A stretch of 64,000 nucleotides of DNA, taken from contig JASHOI010000557.1 in assembly GCA_030041195.1 (NCBI GenBank), positions 25,335-89,334 of the forward strand, written 5' to 3'. Within the stretch, counting starts at the first letter, position 1, and every line of letters starts with the position of its first letter. The DNA comes from Streptosporangiaceae bacterium (GTDB lineage Bacteria > Actinomycetota > Actinomycetes > Streptosporangiales > Streptosporangiaceae). A program made the position numbers and the translations under genes. Shown here piece after piece: positions 56,615 to 64,000 of this stretch. Below the pieces are notes generated by a model, which was not told the origin of the DNA, did not search any database, and was given only the letters and a program-made list of their open reading frames with translations.

Positions 56615-57973
56615 CTAGAAGAGCGTCAGATAGCGCTCTACCTCCCAGTCGGTCACGACGGAGTGCCAGGCGTGGAACTCCTCGCGCTTGATCTTCGCGT
56701 AGTAGTCGACGTAGTCGCCGTCGGGCGTCTTGCCCAGCGCCTCGCGGAGCACGTCGTCGGCGACCAGTTCGTCGGCGGCGTGCAGCAGCGTCGGCGGCAG
56801 GACCTTGATTCCGCGGCTGGCGACCTCCTCGGCGGACAGCACGTGCAGGTTGTCACGGTTGGGCTGGCCCGGGTCCAGGCCGCGGTCGATGCCGTCGAGG
56901 CCGGCCGCCAGCTGCGCGGCCATGGCCAGGTACGGGTTCGCGGATCCGTCGCAGGCACGGTTCTCGACCCGTCCGCCGTCGGGCACCCGCAGCATCTGGG
57001 TCCGGTTGTTCCCGCCGTAGGTCGCGTACGCCGGCGCCCAGGTGGCACCGGACTTCGGCGCGCCCACGCCGAAGCGCTTATAGGAGTTCACCGTGGGGCA
57101 GGTGACCGCGGCCAGCGCCGGGGCGTGGGCGATCAGGCCGGCGATGTACTGGTAGGCCATGGCGGACAGGCCGAGCCCCCGGGCGTCAGCCGGATCGGCG
57201 AACAGCTCCGCGCCGGACGCCGCGTCCCAGAGGCTGGAGTGCAGGTGCAGCCCGGACCCGGTGAGGTTCGCGAACGGCTTGGGCATGAACGTCGCCGCCA
57301 TGCCCGCCTGGTGCGCGACCGTGTGGACCATGTAGCGGAAGAAGATCAGGCGGTCGGCGCTGGTCAGCGCGTCGGAGTAGGCGAAGTTCTGCTCGAACTG
57401 GCCGTTGGCGTCCTCGTGATCGTTGGCGTAGTTGGCCCACCCGAGCTGGTTCATGTACTTCGACATCGTGGTCAGGTGGTCGAACATCCGGGTCAGGCCC
57501 TTGGCGTCGTAGCAGGGCGCCTCCGAGCGGTCCAGCGGATCCGCCACCTCGATGCCGCGCGGCGGCGTGCGCCGGACCAGGAAGTACTCCGCCTCGGTCC
57601 CGACGTTGTAGGTCAGGCCGCGCTGGCGCGCCTTCTCGATCATGCCCTTGAGGATCAGCCGGGGCGCGTACGGCCACGGCTCGCCGTCGACGTGGATGTC
57701 GCACTGCAGCACCGCGAGCCCCGGCTGCCAGGGCGCGACTGTGTACGACGCCGGGTCCGGCACCGCGATCATGTCGGGATCCGCCGGGCTCTGGCCCATC
57801 GGGCCCGCCGCAAACCCGGCGAAGCCCGCCCCGCCGCCGAGGAGCACGTCGAGCGCCTCGACCGGAACCATCTTCGCGCACGGCTTGCCGTGCATGTCGA
57901 CGAACATGGCGAAGAAGAACTCGACTCCGTCCGCCGTGGCCCGTGCCCTCAGGTCGTCTTCGACGTCCGGCAT
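56615..57973 (-). CDS. glnT: Type III (GlnT-class) glutamine synthetase / gamma-glutamylamide ligase (module 2)
   Basis: 452 residues from ATG 57973. GlnT-class signatures: FFAMFVDMHGKPCAKMVPVE, GAGFAGFAAGPMGQSPADPD, PWQPGLAVLQCDIHVDGEPW, GTEAEYFLVRRTP, NDHEDANGQFEQNFAYSDAL, MPKPFANLTGSGLHLHSSLWD and NNRTQMLRVPDG. GlnT of rhizobia and the GMAS of methylotrophs belong here, so the ligation partner may be ammonia or methylamine. It differs strongly from the module 1 ligase. Its promoter has a GlnR-like box and shares a block with the 27 kb permease promoter. Confidence 0.92.
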   Translation of the reverse strand: MPDVEDDLRARATADGVEFFFAMFVDMHGKPCAKMVPVEALDVLLGGGAGFAGFAAGPMGQSPADPDMIAVPDPASYTVAPWQPGLAVLQCDIHVDGEPWPYAPRLILKGMIEKARQRGLTYNVGTEAEYFLVRRTPPRGIEVADPLDRSEAPCYDAKGLTRMFDHLTTMSKYMNQLGWANYANDHEDANGQFEQNFAYSDALTSADRLIFFRYMVHTVAHQAGMAATFMPKPFANLTGSGLHLHSSLWDAASGAELFADPADARGLGLSAMAYQYIAGLIAHAPALAAVTCPTVNSYKRFGVGAPKSGATWAPAYATYGGNNRTQMLRVPDGGRVENRACDGSANPYLAMAAQLAAGLDGIDRGLDPGQPNRDNLHVLSAEEVASRGIKVLPPTLLHAADELVADDVLREALGKTPDGDYVDYYAKIKREEFHAWHSVVTDWEVERYLTLF

Positions 57974-58016
57974 GCGCTCACTCCGTCGTATCCTCGCGAG
58001 CCGTCAGGACCTGGTT

Positions 58017-58064
58017 GTTCACCCCAGGTAAACGTTGTGTAGCATGCATTCCCTCGTGTGTCTA
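58017..58064 (-). promoter_or_regulatory. Promoter of the glnT-type operon with block shared with the 27 kb permease
   Basis: On the minus strand TAGACA (58064-58059) and TACACA (58041-58036) are 17 bp apart. The block 58044-58017 equals 27206-27233 in 27 of 28 positions. It ends 43 bp before the ligase ATG. Confidence 0.65.
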
Positions 58065-58080
58065 TATGCCGCATAGATCA

Positions 58081-58096
58081 GTAACAGCTAAGTAAC
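58081..58096 (-). promoter_or_regulatory. GlnR-like nitrogen box of the glnT-type operon
   Basis: GTAAC-N6-GTAAC on the plus strand (GTTAC-N6-GTTAC in the direction of transcription). It ends 16 bp from the -35 element, the same distance as at 27 kb. Another near-match, GTTAC-N6-GTTAA, lies at 58164-58179, overlapping the end of the amidotransferase gene. Confidence 0.62.
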
Positions 58097-58164
58097 GTTG
58101 CGACATCAGCCGTTAGCCCGCTCGCCCGGGGCCGATTCGGCCCAGCCATGGTTCGACCCAACGG

Positions 58165-58908
58165 TTACCGCGCGGTTAACCCTGTTTCACTACAGTGAAT
58201 GCCGACTTTGTGCAGCCAGGTGTGGAACATCCGGTCGGCCGAGGCGACCATCTCATCCCGCCGCGCCGCGAACTCCCGGGCCAGGCGGTCGAAGCCGGAG
58301 GCGCCGAGCGCGGCCTGCGCCGAGGCCGCGTAGGCCGGCACGTTCCCCCACTCGGCGAACATCTGGTCGGTCACCTCGATGTGGAACTGGACCGCATAGG
58401 CGGCATCGCCGAACCGCATGGCCTGATGCGGGTAGGCCGGCGACCGGCCCAGCCAGACCGCCCCGTCCGGAACGTCGAAGGTGTCGCCGTGCCACTGCAG
58501 CGCATGAAATTCCCCGCCCAGAACGGACAGCACGGGGTCGGTCCGGCCGGCCTCGGTCAGCGTGACGGGCAGGACGCCGACTTCCGGCGTGCTCCCGGTG
58601 CGGACGGAAGCGCCGAGGCTGGCGGCGAGCAGCTGCGCGCCGAGGCAGACGCCGAAGTACGGCATGCCGGCGCGCACGGCCTCGGCGATCCATTTCTTCT
58701 CCCCGGCCAGCCAGGGATGCTCGGCCTCGTCGTACACGCCCATCGGGCCGCCCATGACCACGGCGAGATCCACGTCGCGCCAGTCCGGCAGCGGGTCGCC
58801 CTCGTCAAGCTCGGCCGTGTGCACCGTGACGTGGTGGCGGGCGAGCACGTCGGAAAATGCACCCGGCGGCTCGCACCGGATGTGCTGCACCACCAGTGCT
58901 CTGGTCAC
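58165..58908 (-). CDS. Class I glutamine amidotransferase-like protein (module 2)
   Basis: 247 residues from GTG 58908. Class I GATase fold: nucleophile Cys in YFGVCLGAQLLAASLG, His in YAVQFHIEVT with following Glu, and LAVVMGGPMGVYDEAEHPWL at the oxyanion region. It resembles GMP-synthase-like stand-alone proteins. In this setting it could hydrolyse gamma-glutamyl amides back to glutamate, as PuuD-type hydrolases do; that is inference. It lies between the USP gene and the ligase promoter on the same strand. Confidence 0.88.
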   Translation of the reverse strand: MTRALVVQHIRCEPPGAFSDVLARHHVTVHTAELDEGDPLPDWRDVDLAVVMGGPMGVYDEAEHPWLAGEKKWIAEAVRAGMPYFGVCLGAQLLAASLGASVRTGSTPEVGVLPVTLTEAGRTDPVLSVLGGEFHALQWHGDTFDVPDGAVWLGRSPAYPHQAMRFGDAAYAVQFHIEVTDQMFAEWGNVPAYAASAQAALGASGFDRLAREFAARRDEMVASADRMFHTWLHKVGIHCSETGLTAR

Positions 58909-58927
58909 GCCGCGCCCCGGGCCCGGG

Positions 58928-59344
58928 TCAGCGCACTACCAGGACTGGCCGGTCCGCAAGGTGGATCACCTTGTGCGCGGTGCTGCCGAGGACCAGCCCG
59001 GTCAGGTCGCCGCGGCCGCGCGAGCCCATGACGATCACGTCGGCCCCGTGCTCCCGCGCGTCATCGAGGATCTCGCGCGCGGCGTGCCCGAAGATCGTGT
59101 CCCTGATCACGCCGTGGGTCGTGACACCGGCCGCCTTCAGCTCGTCGACCGCGGAGGTGACGGCCGTCTCGGCCTCGTCCTCCGACTCGGCCGGCACCAG
59201 GCCCAGCCGGGGAATGACCTCCCGCTCGCGCAGGTGGAGCACCCAGACCTCGCCCTTGGACAGCAACGCGAGATCGCGGGCGGCGGCGAGCACGCGCTCG
59301 GTGACCTCGGAGTGGTCGACGGCCGCCAGCACCTTTTCGTACAT
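58928..59344 (-). CDS. Universal stress protein with intact ATP loop
   Basis: 138 residues, a complete USP: MYEKVLAAVDHSEVTERVLA, VLHLREREVIPRLGLVPAES, VIVMGSRGRGDLTGLVLGST. The G-X2-G-X9-GS loop is fully kept, unlike the other four USP-type proteins here. It lies between the FMN subunit and the amidotransferase genes in the leftward module 2 operon. Confidence 0.93.
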   Translation of the reverse strand: MYEKVLAAVDHSEVTERVLAAARDLALLSKGEVWVLHLREREVIPRLGLVPAESEDEAETAVTSAVDELKAAGVTTHGVIRDTIFGHAAREILDDAREHGADVIVMGSRGRGDLTGLVLGSTAHKVIHLADRPVLVVR

Positions 59345-59395
59345 CGGGCCTCCCTTCCTGCGGTGATCCTGGCACGGCCCGCGCCGCGCACCTGG

Positions 59396-60817
59396 CTAGC
59401 GTCGATCGCCCATCCCGGGGACCCAGTCCGTTCCGGCCAGCGGCACCTTGGCCATGGCCGCGGCCTCGACCGTCAGCGCGACGAGATCGTCGGGCTCGAG
59501 GTGATGCACGTTGGACTTGCCGCACGCCCGGGCCAGGGCGGTGAGCTCCATCGTGAGCGCCTTCAGGTAGTTGGTCATCCACCGGGCGCCGGTCTCCGGG
59601 TCGAGGCGCTGCTCCAGCTCGGGATCCTGGGTGGTCACCCCGACCGGGCAGAGCCCGGTGTGGCAGTGGTGACAGTAGCCGGGGGCGGTGCCGATCGCGG
59701 CGTAGTCCGCTGTGGCGTCGTGATCGGCGCCGTCGGCGCGATAGGTGGGGCGGTTGCAGCCGAGCGCGATCAGAGCGCCGACTCCGATCGAGACCGCGTC
59801 GGCCCCGAGTGCGAGCGCCTTGGCGACGTCCGCCCCGGAGCGGATCCCCCCGGACACGACGAGCTGGACCTCGTCCCGCTTGCCGATCTCGCGCAGCGCC
59901 TCGGCGGCGATCCGGACGGCGGGCATCGTGGGGATGCCCGCGTGCTCGATGAAGACGGTCTGGGTGGCCCCGGTCCCGCCCTGCAGCCCGTCGACCACCA
60001 CCACGTCGGCGCCCGCGGCCACCGCGAGCTTGACGTCGTGATCGACCCGGGTCGCGCCCAGCTTCACGTAGATGGGCTTCTCCCAGCCGGTGGCCTCACG
60101 GAGTTCCTCGATCTTGATGCGCAGGTCATCGGGGCCGGTCCAGTCCGGGTGCCGGGACGCGGACCGCTGGTCGATGCCGGCCGGCAGCGTCCGCATCGCC
60201 GCGACCCGCTCGCTGACCTTCTGGCCGAGCAGCATGCCCCCGCCGCCGGGCTTCGCGCCCTGGCCGATCACGACCTCGATCGCGTCGGCGGCGCGCAGGT
60301 CGTCGAGGTTGAAGCCGTACCTCGACGGCAGGCACTGGTAGACGAGGAGCCGTGACGCCTTGCGTTCCTCGGGGGTCATGCCGCCGTCGCCGGTCGTCGT
60401 GGACGTGCCGACGGCCGTCGCGGCCCTGCCCAGCGCCTCCTTGGCGTGGGCGGACAGAGCGCCGAAGCTCATCCCGGCGATGGTGATCGGGATCGCGAGC
60501 TCGAGCGGCCGGCTCGCGAACCTGGTTCCGAGCACGGTTGCCGTGTCGCAGCGCTCGCGGTAACCCTCCAGCGGGTAACGGGTGAGCGACGCGGTGAGCA
60601 AGACGAGGTCGTCGAAGCTGGGCACGCGGCGCTTGGCGCCCCAGCCGCGGATCTCGTACCGCCCGAGCTCGGCCATGTCGTGGATCTGGCCGATCACCTC
60701 GGGGGGGAAGGTGTGGCTCGCCTCGGTGCCGGTCCAGGGCAGGCCGGGCCGCCCGTTCCCGGCCGCTGCCCGGCCGTCAGTCTCCGCCCGGCCCACGCCG
60801 GCCTGCCCCGGTTCCAT
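59396..60817 (-). CDS. FMN-binding glutamate synthase-type subunit, MgsC/GlxD-like (module 2)
   Basis: 473 residues from ATG 60817. Same core as the module 1 copy: PITIAGMSFGALSAHAKEAL, VVDGLQGGTGATQTVFIEHAG, VVSGGIRSGADVAKALALGAD and the Fe-S loop CHHCHTGLCPVG. The middle part differs clearly from module 1 (YVKLGATRVDHDVKLAVAAG), so they are old paralogues, not a recent copy. It overlaps the GXGXG subunit gene by ATGA. Confidence 0.93.
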   Translation of the reverse strand: MEPGQAGVGRAETDGRAAAGNGRPGLPWTGTEASHTFPPEVIGQIHDMAELGRYEIRGWGAKRRVPSFDDLVLLTASLTRYPLEGYRERCDTATVLGTRFASRPLELAIPITIAGMSFGALSAHAKEALGRAATAVGTSTTTGDGGMTPEERKASRLLVYQCLPSRYGFNLDDLRAADAIEVVIGQGAKPGGGGMLLGQKVSERVAAMRTLPAGIDQRSASRHPDWTGPDDLRIKIEELREATGWEKPIYVKLGATRVDHDVKLAVAAGADVVVVDGLQGGTGATQTVFIEHAGIPTMPAVRIAAEALREIGKRDEVQLVVSGGIRSGADVAKALALGADAVSIGVGALIALGCNRPTYRADGADHDATADYAAIGTAPGYCHHCHTGLCPVGVTTQDPELEQRLDPETGARWMTNYLKALTMELTALARACGKSNVHHLEPDDLVALTVEAAAMAKVPLAGTDWVPGMGDRR

Positions 60818-61509
60818 CAGTACCTCTGGTCCTTCAGCGCGTCGAAGCGGTACAGGTTCTTGGCCGAAACGACCTTGGTGACGTCTTCGGCCGAGACGTG
60901 GTCGAACCCCGCGGCCGCCGCGAGGTCGCGCACCCGCTCGACGTCGTCGCCGTCGAGCTCTGCGATCTTTGCGTCCGAGCCGAGAGACCGGACCTTCCCG
61001 CCCACGTAGATCACGGCCTCGTAGAGCGAGTCACCGAGCGAGGCGGCCGCGTCCCCGCCGATCAGGATCGTTCCGGCCTGGGCCATGAAACCGCTCATGT
61101 GCCCGGCGTCGCCCGCGATCGCTATCGTCCCGCCCTTGAGCGAGATCCCGGCCCGGGAGGACGCGTCGCCCTCGATCACGATGAGGCCGCCGCGGGCCGA
61201 GGCGCCAGCGGATTCCGATGCGGTCCCGCGTACCCGGATCGTGCCCGACATCAGGTTCTCGCCGACCGACCAGCCGACGAACCCCTCGACGACGATGTCG
61301 GGCCCGTCGCCGAGCGCGCCGATGAAGTACCCGGCGTTGCCCGAGATCGTGATGTCGAGCCGGCTGGACAGGCCGACGGCCAGGTTGTGCCGGCCCCTGG
61401 GCTCGGTGATGCGGACCGCGGTACCGTCCGGCAGCCGGTGCAGCTCCTCGTTCAGCTCGCGCACCGACTTCTCGGCGCAGCTGAGTTCTACCGCCGTCAG
61501 CCCTGCCAC
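60817..61509 (-). CDS. Glutamate synthase GXGXG-domain subunit, MgsB/GlxC-like (module 2)
   Basis: 230 residues from GTG 61509. Beta-helix turns: NAGYFIGALGDGPDIVVEGF, NLMSGTIRVRGTASESAGAS, GTIAIAGDAGHMSGFMAQAG and VIYVGGKVRSLG. It is shorter than its module 1 counterpart, lacking the C-terminal extension around the NVTFRKFVCG region. Overlaps both neighbours (13 and 1 bases), so the three subunits are tightly coupled. Confidence 0.9.
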   Translation of the reverse strand: MAGLTAVELSCAEKSVRELNEELHRLPDGTAVRITEPRGRHNLAVGLSSRLDITISGNAGYFIGALGDGPDIVVEGFVGWSVGENLMSGTIRVRGTASESAGASARGGLIVIEGDASSRAGISLKGGTIAIAGDAGHMSGFMAQAGTILIGGDAAASLGDSLYEAVIYVGGKVRSLGSDAKIAELDGDDVERVRDLAAAAGFDHVSAEDVTKVVSAKNLYRFDALKDQRY

Positions 61510-62393
61510 GTGTAGATCTCCTCCGGCATCGGCTCGAAGACCTGGGCCTTCTCCACGCCGGGAAGGTCGGCGAGGGCGACGTACTCGGAGGCCACGGCGA
61601 CGTAGTCGTCGGTCTGCGCGACGACCATCGGCTTGCACGCGAACGAGTCGCGTACCACCGCGAATTCGTCGCCGGACGAGACGAGCAGCGTGAAGAAGCC
61701 GTCAAACACCCTGAGCACGTCGCGCAGCGCGTCGGCAAGGTCCGCTCCGGCCTCCATCTGCACCGCGATGTACCGGGCCGCCACCTCGGAATCGTTGTCG
61801 GTGTCGAAGACGACGCCCTCGGAGGCAAGATGCCTGCGGACGCTGGCGTAGTTCGAGAACGAGCCGTTGTGCACCAGCGCCAGGTCCGGGGCGACCGCGA
61901 ACGGGTGGGAGTGCTCGGTGGTCACCGCCGACTCGGTGGCCATCCGGGTGTGCCCGATGGCCTGATAGCCGGCCATGCCGGGCACGCCGTAACGTTCGCA
62001 TACCTCGGCCGCGGGCCCCACATCCTTGTAGACCTCGATCGCGGCCCCGTAGCCGAACAGCCGGACGGCCGGGTCGATGTCTGCCAGGACCTGCCGCGCC
62101 TTGCCTGGCTGCAGGCGCGTGACGATGATCGCGTCACGGCCTCGTCCGCGCAGCTCGACCGGCCGGCCGTCGGCGGCCTCGACCGCGGCCGCGTACCCCG
62201 CCCAGTCGTAGCCCGCCTCGGGCGCACACAGCGAGTATTTCAGCGCGCCCTCCGGCGCATCGCTGGCGTAGATCGCGACGCCGGTGGAGTCCGGCCCCCG
62301 CGAAGCCAGCACGTCGAGCATCGGAACGACCAGCTCACCCAGCACGGGCTGCAGATCCGGATTCCTGAGACGAATGCCAACGATCCCGCACAC
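61497..62393 (-). CDS. Class II glutamine amidotransferase, MgsA/GlxB-like (module 2)
   Basis: 298 residues, start GTG 62393 with GGGAGG before it; the Met is followed by catalytic Cys (VCGIVGIRL, read as MCGIVGIRL). Ntn signatures: SRGPDSTGVAIYASDAP, GYQAIGHTRMATESAVTTEH and LVHNGSFSNYASVRRHL. It is the first gene of a leftward string of subunits A, B, C, USP and class I GATase. About 200 bp separate it from the divergent transporter gene; no clear GlnR box was read there. Confidence 0.9.
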   Translation of the reverse strand: MCGIVGIRLRNPDLQPVLGELVVPMLDVLASRGPDSTGVAIYASDAPEGALKYSLCAPEAGYDWAGYAAAVEAADGRPVELRGRGRDAIIVTRLQPGKARQVLADIDPAVRLFGYGAAIEVYKDVGPAAEVCERYGVPGMAGYQAIGHTRMATESAVTTEHSHPFAVAPDLALVHNGSFSNYASVRRHLASEGVVFDTDNDSEVAARYIAVQMEAGADLADALRDVLRVFDGFFTLLVSSGDEFAVVRDSFACKPMVVAQTDDYVAVASEYVALADLPGVEKAQVFEPMPEEIYTWQG

Positions 62394-62597
62394 GTGCCGC
62401 GCCTCCCCGGACCCTGCACCAGGCCGCTCCTCGGGCGGCCGCTTGCGTGGAGGCTAACATGATCAGCGAAATCCGGACACTATGCGATAACGAGCTGGCC
62501 ACGTAGCCCAGCCCCACGTCACCGACCGGACGTAGCTCGGCCGGCCGCCGGATAACGGTAGCCGTCTCCCGTCACGGGCGTCAGCTAAAGTCCGGCT

Positions 62598-63560
62598 GTG
62601 AACAGCGCGCACACGGATCGGTCGCGGCTGCGCGCGCTCGCGGCCGGCTACTGGGAGTTGCTGACCGTGCTCGCGGCTGCGGTGGTCGGCCTGTGCGTCC
62701 AGCCACCCCTGGCGTGGCTGGACGCTCGCCAGGGGATCAGCATTCTGCTCGCCGTCCTGGTCTTCTCGACCGCGCTGACCATCGATCCCGCCGCGCTGCG
62801 CCGGCTGACCGCGACGTGGCGGCGGCTGCTGGCGGCCCTCGCGGCCGGTGTCACGGTGCTGCCCGCGCTGTCGTGGGCGGTGTCCCGCGTGGTGGCCGCC
62901 GGGTCGCTGCGTGAGGGCCTGCTGGCGGTCGGCGTCGCCCCGTGCGAGATCGCCTCGGTCGCCACCACCGCGATGGCCGACGGCGAGGCCGCACTTGCCG
63001 CCGGGATCCTCATCGGCACCACGGTGGTCGCTGTCGTGGCAGCCGGGCCGATCCTCACCCTCGAAGCCGGCCACGCCAACGTCCATCCCGGTCCCGTCAT
63101 CGCCAATCTGGCCCTGGTCGTCGCGCTCCCGCTGGCGGCCGGCCTGGTCCTTCGGGCGGTCCGGCCGGTTGGACCGCGGACGGAAAAGGCGGCCACCGTC
63201 ACCGCTACGCTCACCGTCGCCGCGCTCGTCGCCCTGATCGCGGCCGAGGTGCACCTGTCCGTCCGCTACCTCGGCGTCGCCGCGGCCCTGATCCTCTTCC
63301 TGGCCGGCTCGGCCGTCACCGGCCGGCTGCTCGGCCGCGGCGCTCCCCGCCCGGCAGCCGCCGCCGTTCTGCTGACCACCTCGATGCGCGATTTCGCCAT
63401 CGCCGCCGGCCTGGCGGCTGCGGCCTTTGGCCCGGCAGCCGCCGCGCCGCTGGGCCTGTACGGAATCGTGGTGCTGGTCTGGGGCACCGCCGTTGGCTCC
63501 GCGTTGCGCGGCCGCGGCAATGGCCCACCAGCCGCCGTTGGCCCCGAGTTAGCGGGGTAG
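62598..63560 (+). CDS. BASS family (bile acid:sodium symporter-like) transporter
   Basis: 320 residues from GTG 62598, about nine TM helices. The two inverted five-helix units of the BASS fold are suggested by ISILLAVLVFSTALTIDPAA and VGVAPCEIASVATTAMADGE, the latter being the conserved crossing region, and by LLTTSMRDFAIAAGLAAAAF later. BASS members import bile acids, pantoate or 2-keto acids, or export arsenite; nothing here chooses between them. It stands alone and converges on the edge gene, overlapping it by 12 bp. Confidence 0.85.
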   Translation: MNSAHTDRSRLRALAAGYWELLTVLAAAVVGLCVQPPLAWLDARQGISILLAVLVFSTALTIDPAALRRLTATWRRLLAALAAGVTVLPALSWAVSRVVAAGSLREGLLAVGVAPCEIASVATTAMADGEAALAAGILIGTTVVAVVAAGPILTLEAGHANVHPGPVIANLALVVALPLAAGLVLRAVRPVGPRTEKAATVTATLTVAALVALIAAEVHLSVRYLGVAAALILFLAGSAVTGRLLGRGAPRPAAAAVLLTTSMRDFAIAAGLAAAAFGPAAAAPLGLYGIVVLVWGTAVGSALRGRGNGPPAAVGPELAG

Positions 63561-64000
63561 TTTCGGCTGGGTGTAGACGAAGGAATGGAGGCTCACTTTC
63601 TGGCAGGCCGACACGGTCTGGCCTTGAGACCAGAGGTTCATGATGACCTGCTGACCACCCGTCCTGGGAATGTGAGCGGTGCCGACGAACATGTTCCCGC
63701 CATGCCGGTCCCGGAACTGATACTCCTGGCCTTCCTGAATTGTGACCGTGTCATCGGGAGATCCGGGGGCATCGGTGCCATACCAGACGTTATACGTGAT
63801 GTGATCCGGCATCCATTCAAATTCGGCCGTGACGGTTTTCGTCCCGCTCGGCGTCCGAATCTGTGAGCCGGCCACCCTGACATGATATGGCGGGACGGCC
63901 GACCGGATATCGGTATTGTCGTTGGCGTAATAGCCGACCTGAATGAGCTCGTGTGCGTCCGCGGTCGACCAGCTGGAGAATTCTATGTCGATCTCGCACT
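63549..64000 (-). CDS. GH16-like extracellular glycoside hydrolase domain, partial at window edge
   Basis: Reading continues in frame to the window end, so the gene starts beyond 64000; the 150 visible residues are the C-terminal part. The first residues in the window read EIDIEFSSW, the catalytic E-I-D-X-X-E signature of family 16 glycosidases and relatives. Later strands fit a jelly roll: VTAEFEWMPDHITYNVWYG, IQEGQEYQFRDRHGG, then VIMNLWSQGQ. GH16 enzymes cut beta-glucans or galactans outside the cell. The signal peptide and N-terminus are not visible, so activity cannot be judged. Confidence 0.75.
   Translation of the reverse strand, partial: CEIDIEFSSWSTADAHELIQVGYYANDNTDIRSAVPPYHVRVAGSQIRTPSGTKTVTAEFEWMPDHITYNVWYGTDAPGSPDDTVTIQEGQEYQFRDRHGGNMFVGTAHIPRTGGQQVIMNLWSQGQTVSACQKVSLHSFVYTQPKLPR

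Overview
The window reads as chromosome of a high-GC actinomycete. Most genes have strongly GC-biased codons, GTG and TTG starts are common, genes overlap by ATGA or GTGA, a domain matches the actinobacterial type of integration host factor (mIHF), and two promoters carry GlnR-like nitrogen boxes. No rRNA, tRNA, insertion sequence or CRISPR array was seen. The species cannot be fixed from the sequence alone.

Layout. (1) 0.1-2.3 kb: a toxin-antitoxin-like pair in which both partners are fusions (HTH plus Phd/YefM antitoxin; RelE/ParE-like candidate plus mIHF), then an endonuclease III-like glycosylase. (2) 2.7-7.1 kb: a secreted subtilase with a Trp-rich pentapeptide tail and a membrane PAS-GGDEF-EAL protein. 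(3) 7.2-16.5 kb: oxidoreductases and small regulators (VOC, lipoamide-dehydrogenase-like, SDR, NTF2, aldo/keto reductase with MerR, SnoaL-DUF3237 with TetR, hydrolase), ending in a two-component system. (4) 16.7-21.2 kb: two tandem lipoproteins and a MacAB-like efflux system, divergent from the two-component genes. (5) 21.2-27 kb: MOSC-reductase-ferredoxin fusion, DUF427 protein, CGNR regulator, hydrolase and small stress or membrane proteins. (6) 27-33.2 kb: an amine or amino-acid permease, a FAD amine oxidase-like enzyme, an IclR regulator with three matching operator candidates, a flavin reductase, an HxlR regulator and an MBL hydrolase. (7) 33.2-50.3 kb: a C1-amine island. A leftward operon encodes a four-subunit sarcosine oxidase or N-methylglutamate dehydrogenase-like complex (B-D-A-G), formate-THF ligase, an acyl-CoA-dehydrogenase-like protein and a DUF1989-GcvT fusion. 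A divergent rightward operon encodes a glutamine-synthetase-like ligase, three split glutamate-synthase-like subunits and an unknown 136-residue protein. An XRE-cupin regulator sits between them. (8) 50.4-54.4 kb: a mini GyrA-like protein with a nucleotidyltransferase-like partner, universal stress proteins and a KaiC-like/XRE/cupin fusion. (9) 54.4-62.4 kb: a second leftward ligase plus glutamate-synthase-like module with its own permease, class I amidotransferase and stress proteins. (10) 62.6-64 kb: a BASS-type transporter and the edge of a GH16-like secreted protein.

How the genes may work together. Gamma-glutamyl ligase, three-part N-methylglutamate-synthase-like complex and SoxBDAG-like dehydrogenase are the parts of the indirect N-methylglutamate route for methylated amines. 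In that route the amine is loaded on glutamate, transferred to form an N-alkylglutamate, and oxidised, with the C1 unit passing to tetrahydrofolate; Fhs and the GcvT fusion fit that last step. Having two modules with different ligases suggests two amine substrates or two nitrogen regimes. The 27 kb permease and the second ligase share a 28-bp promoter block and a GlnR-like box at identical spacing, so the two loci are probably one nitrogen regulon. The pathway assignment is inference from gene families and order; the substrate is not shown by the sequence.
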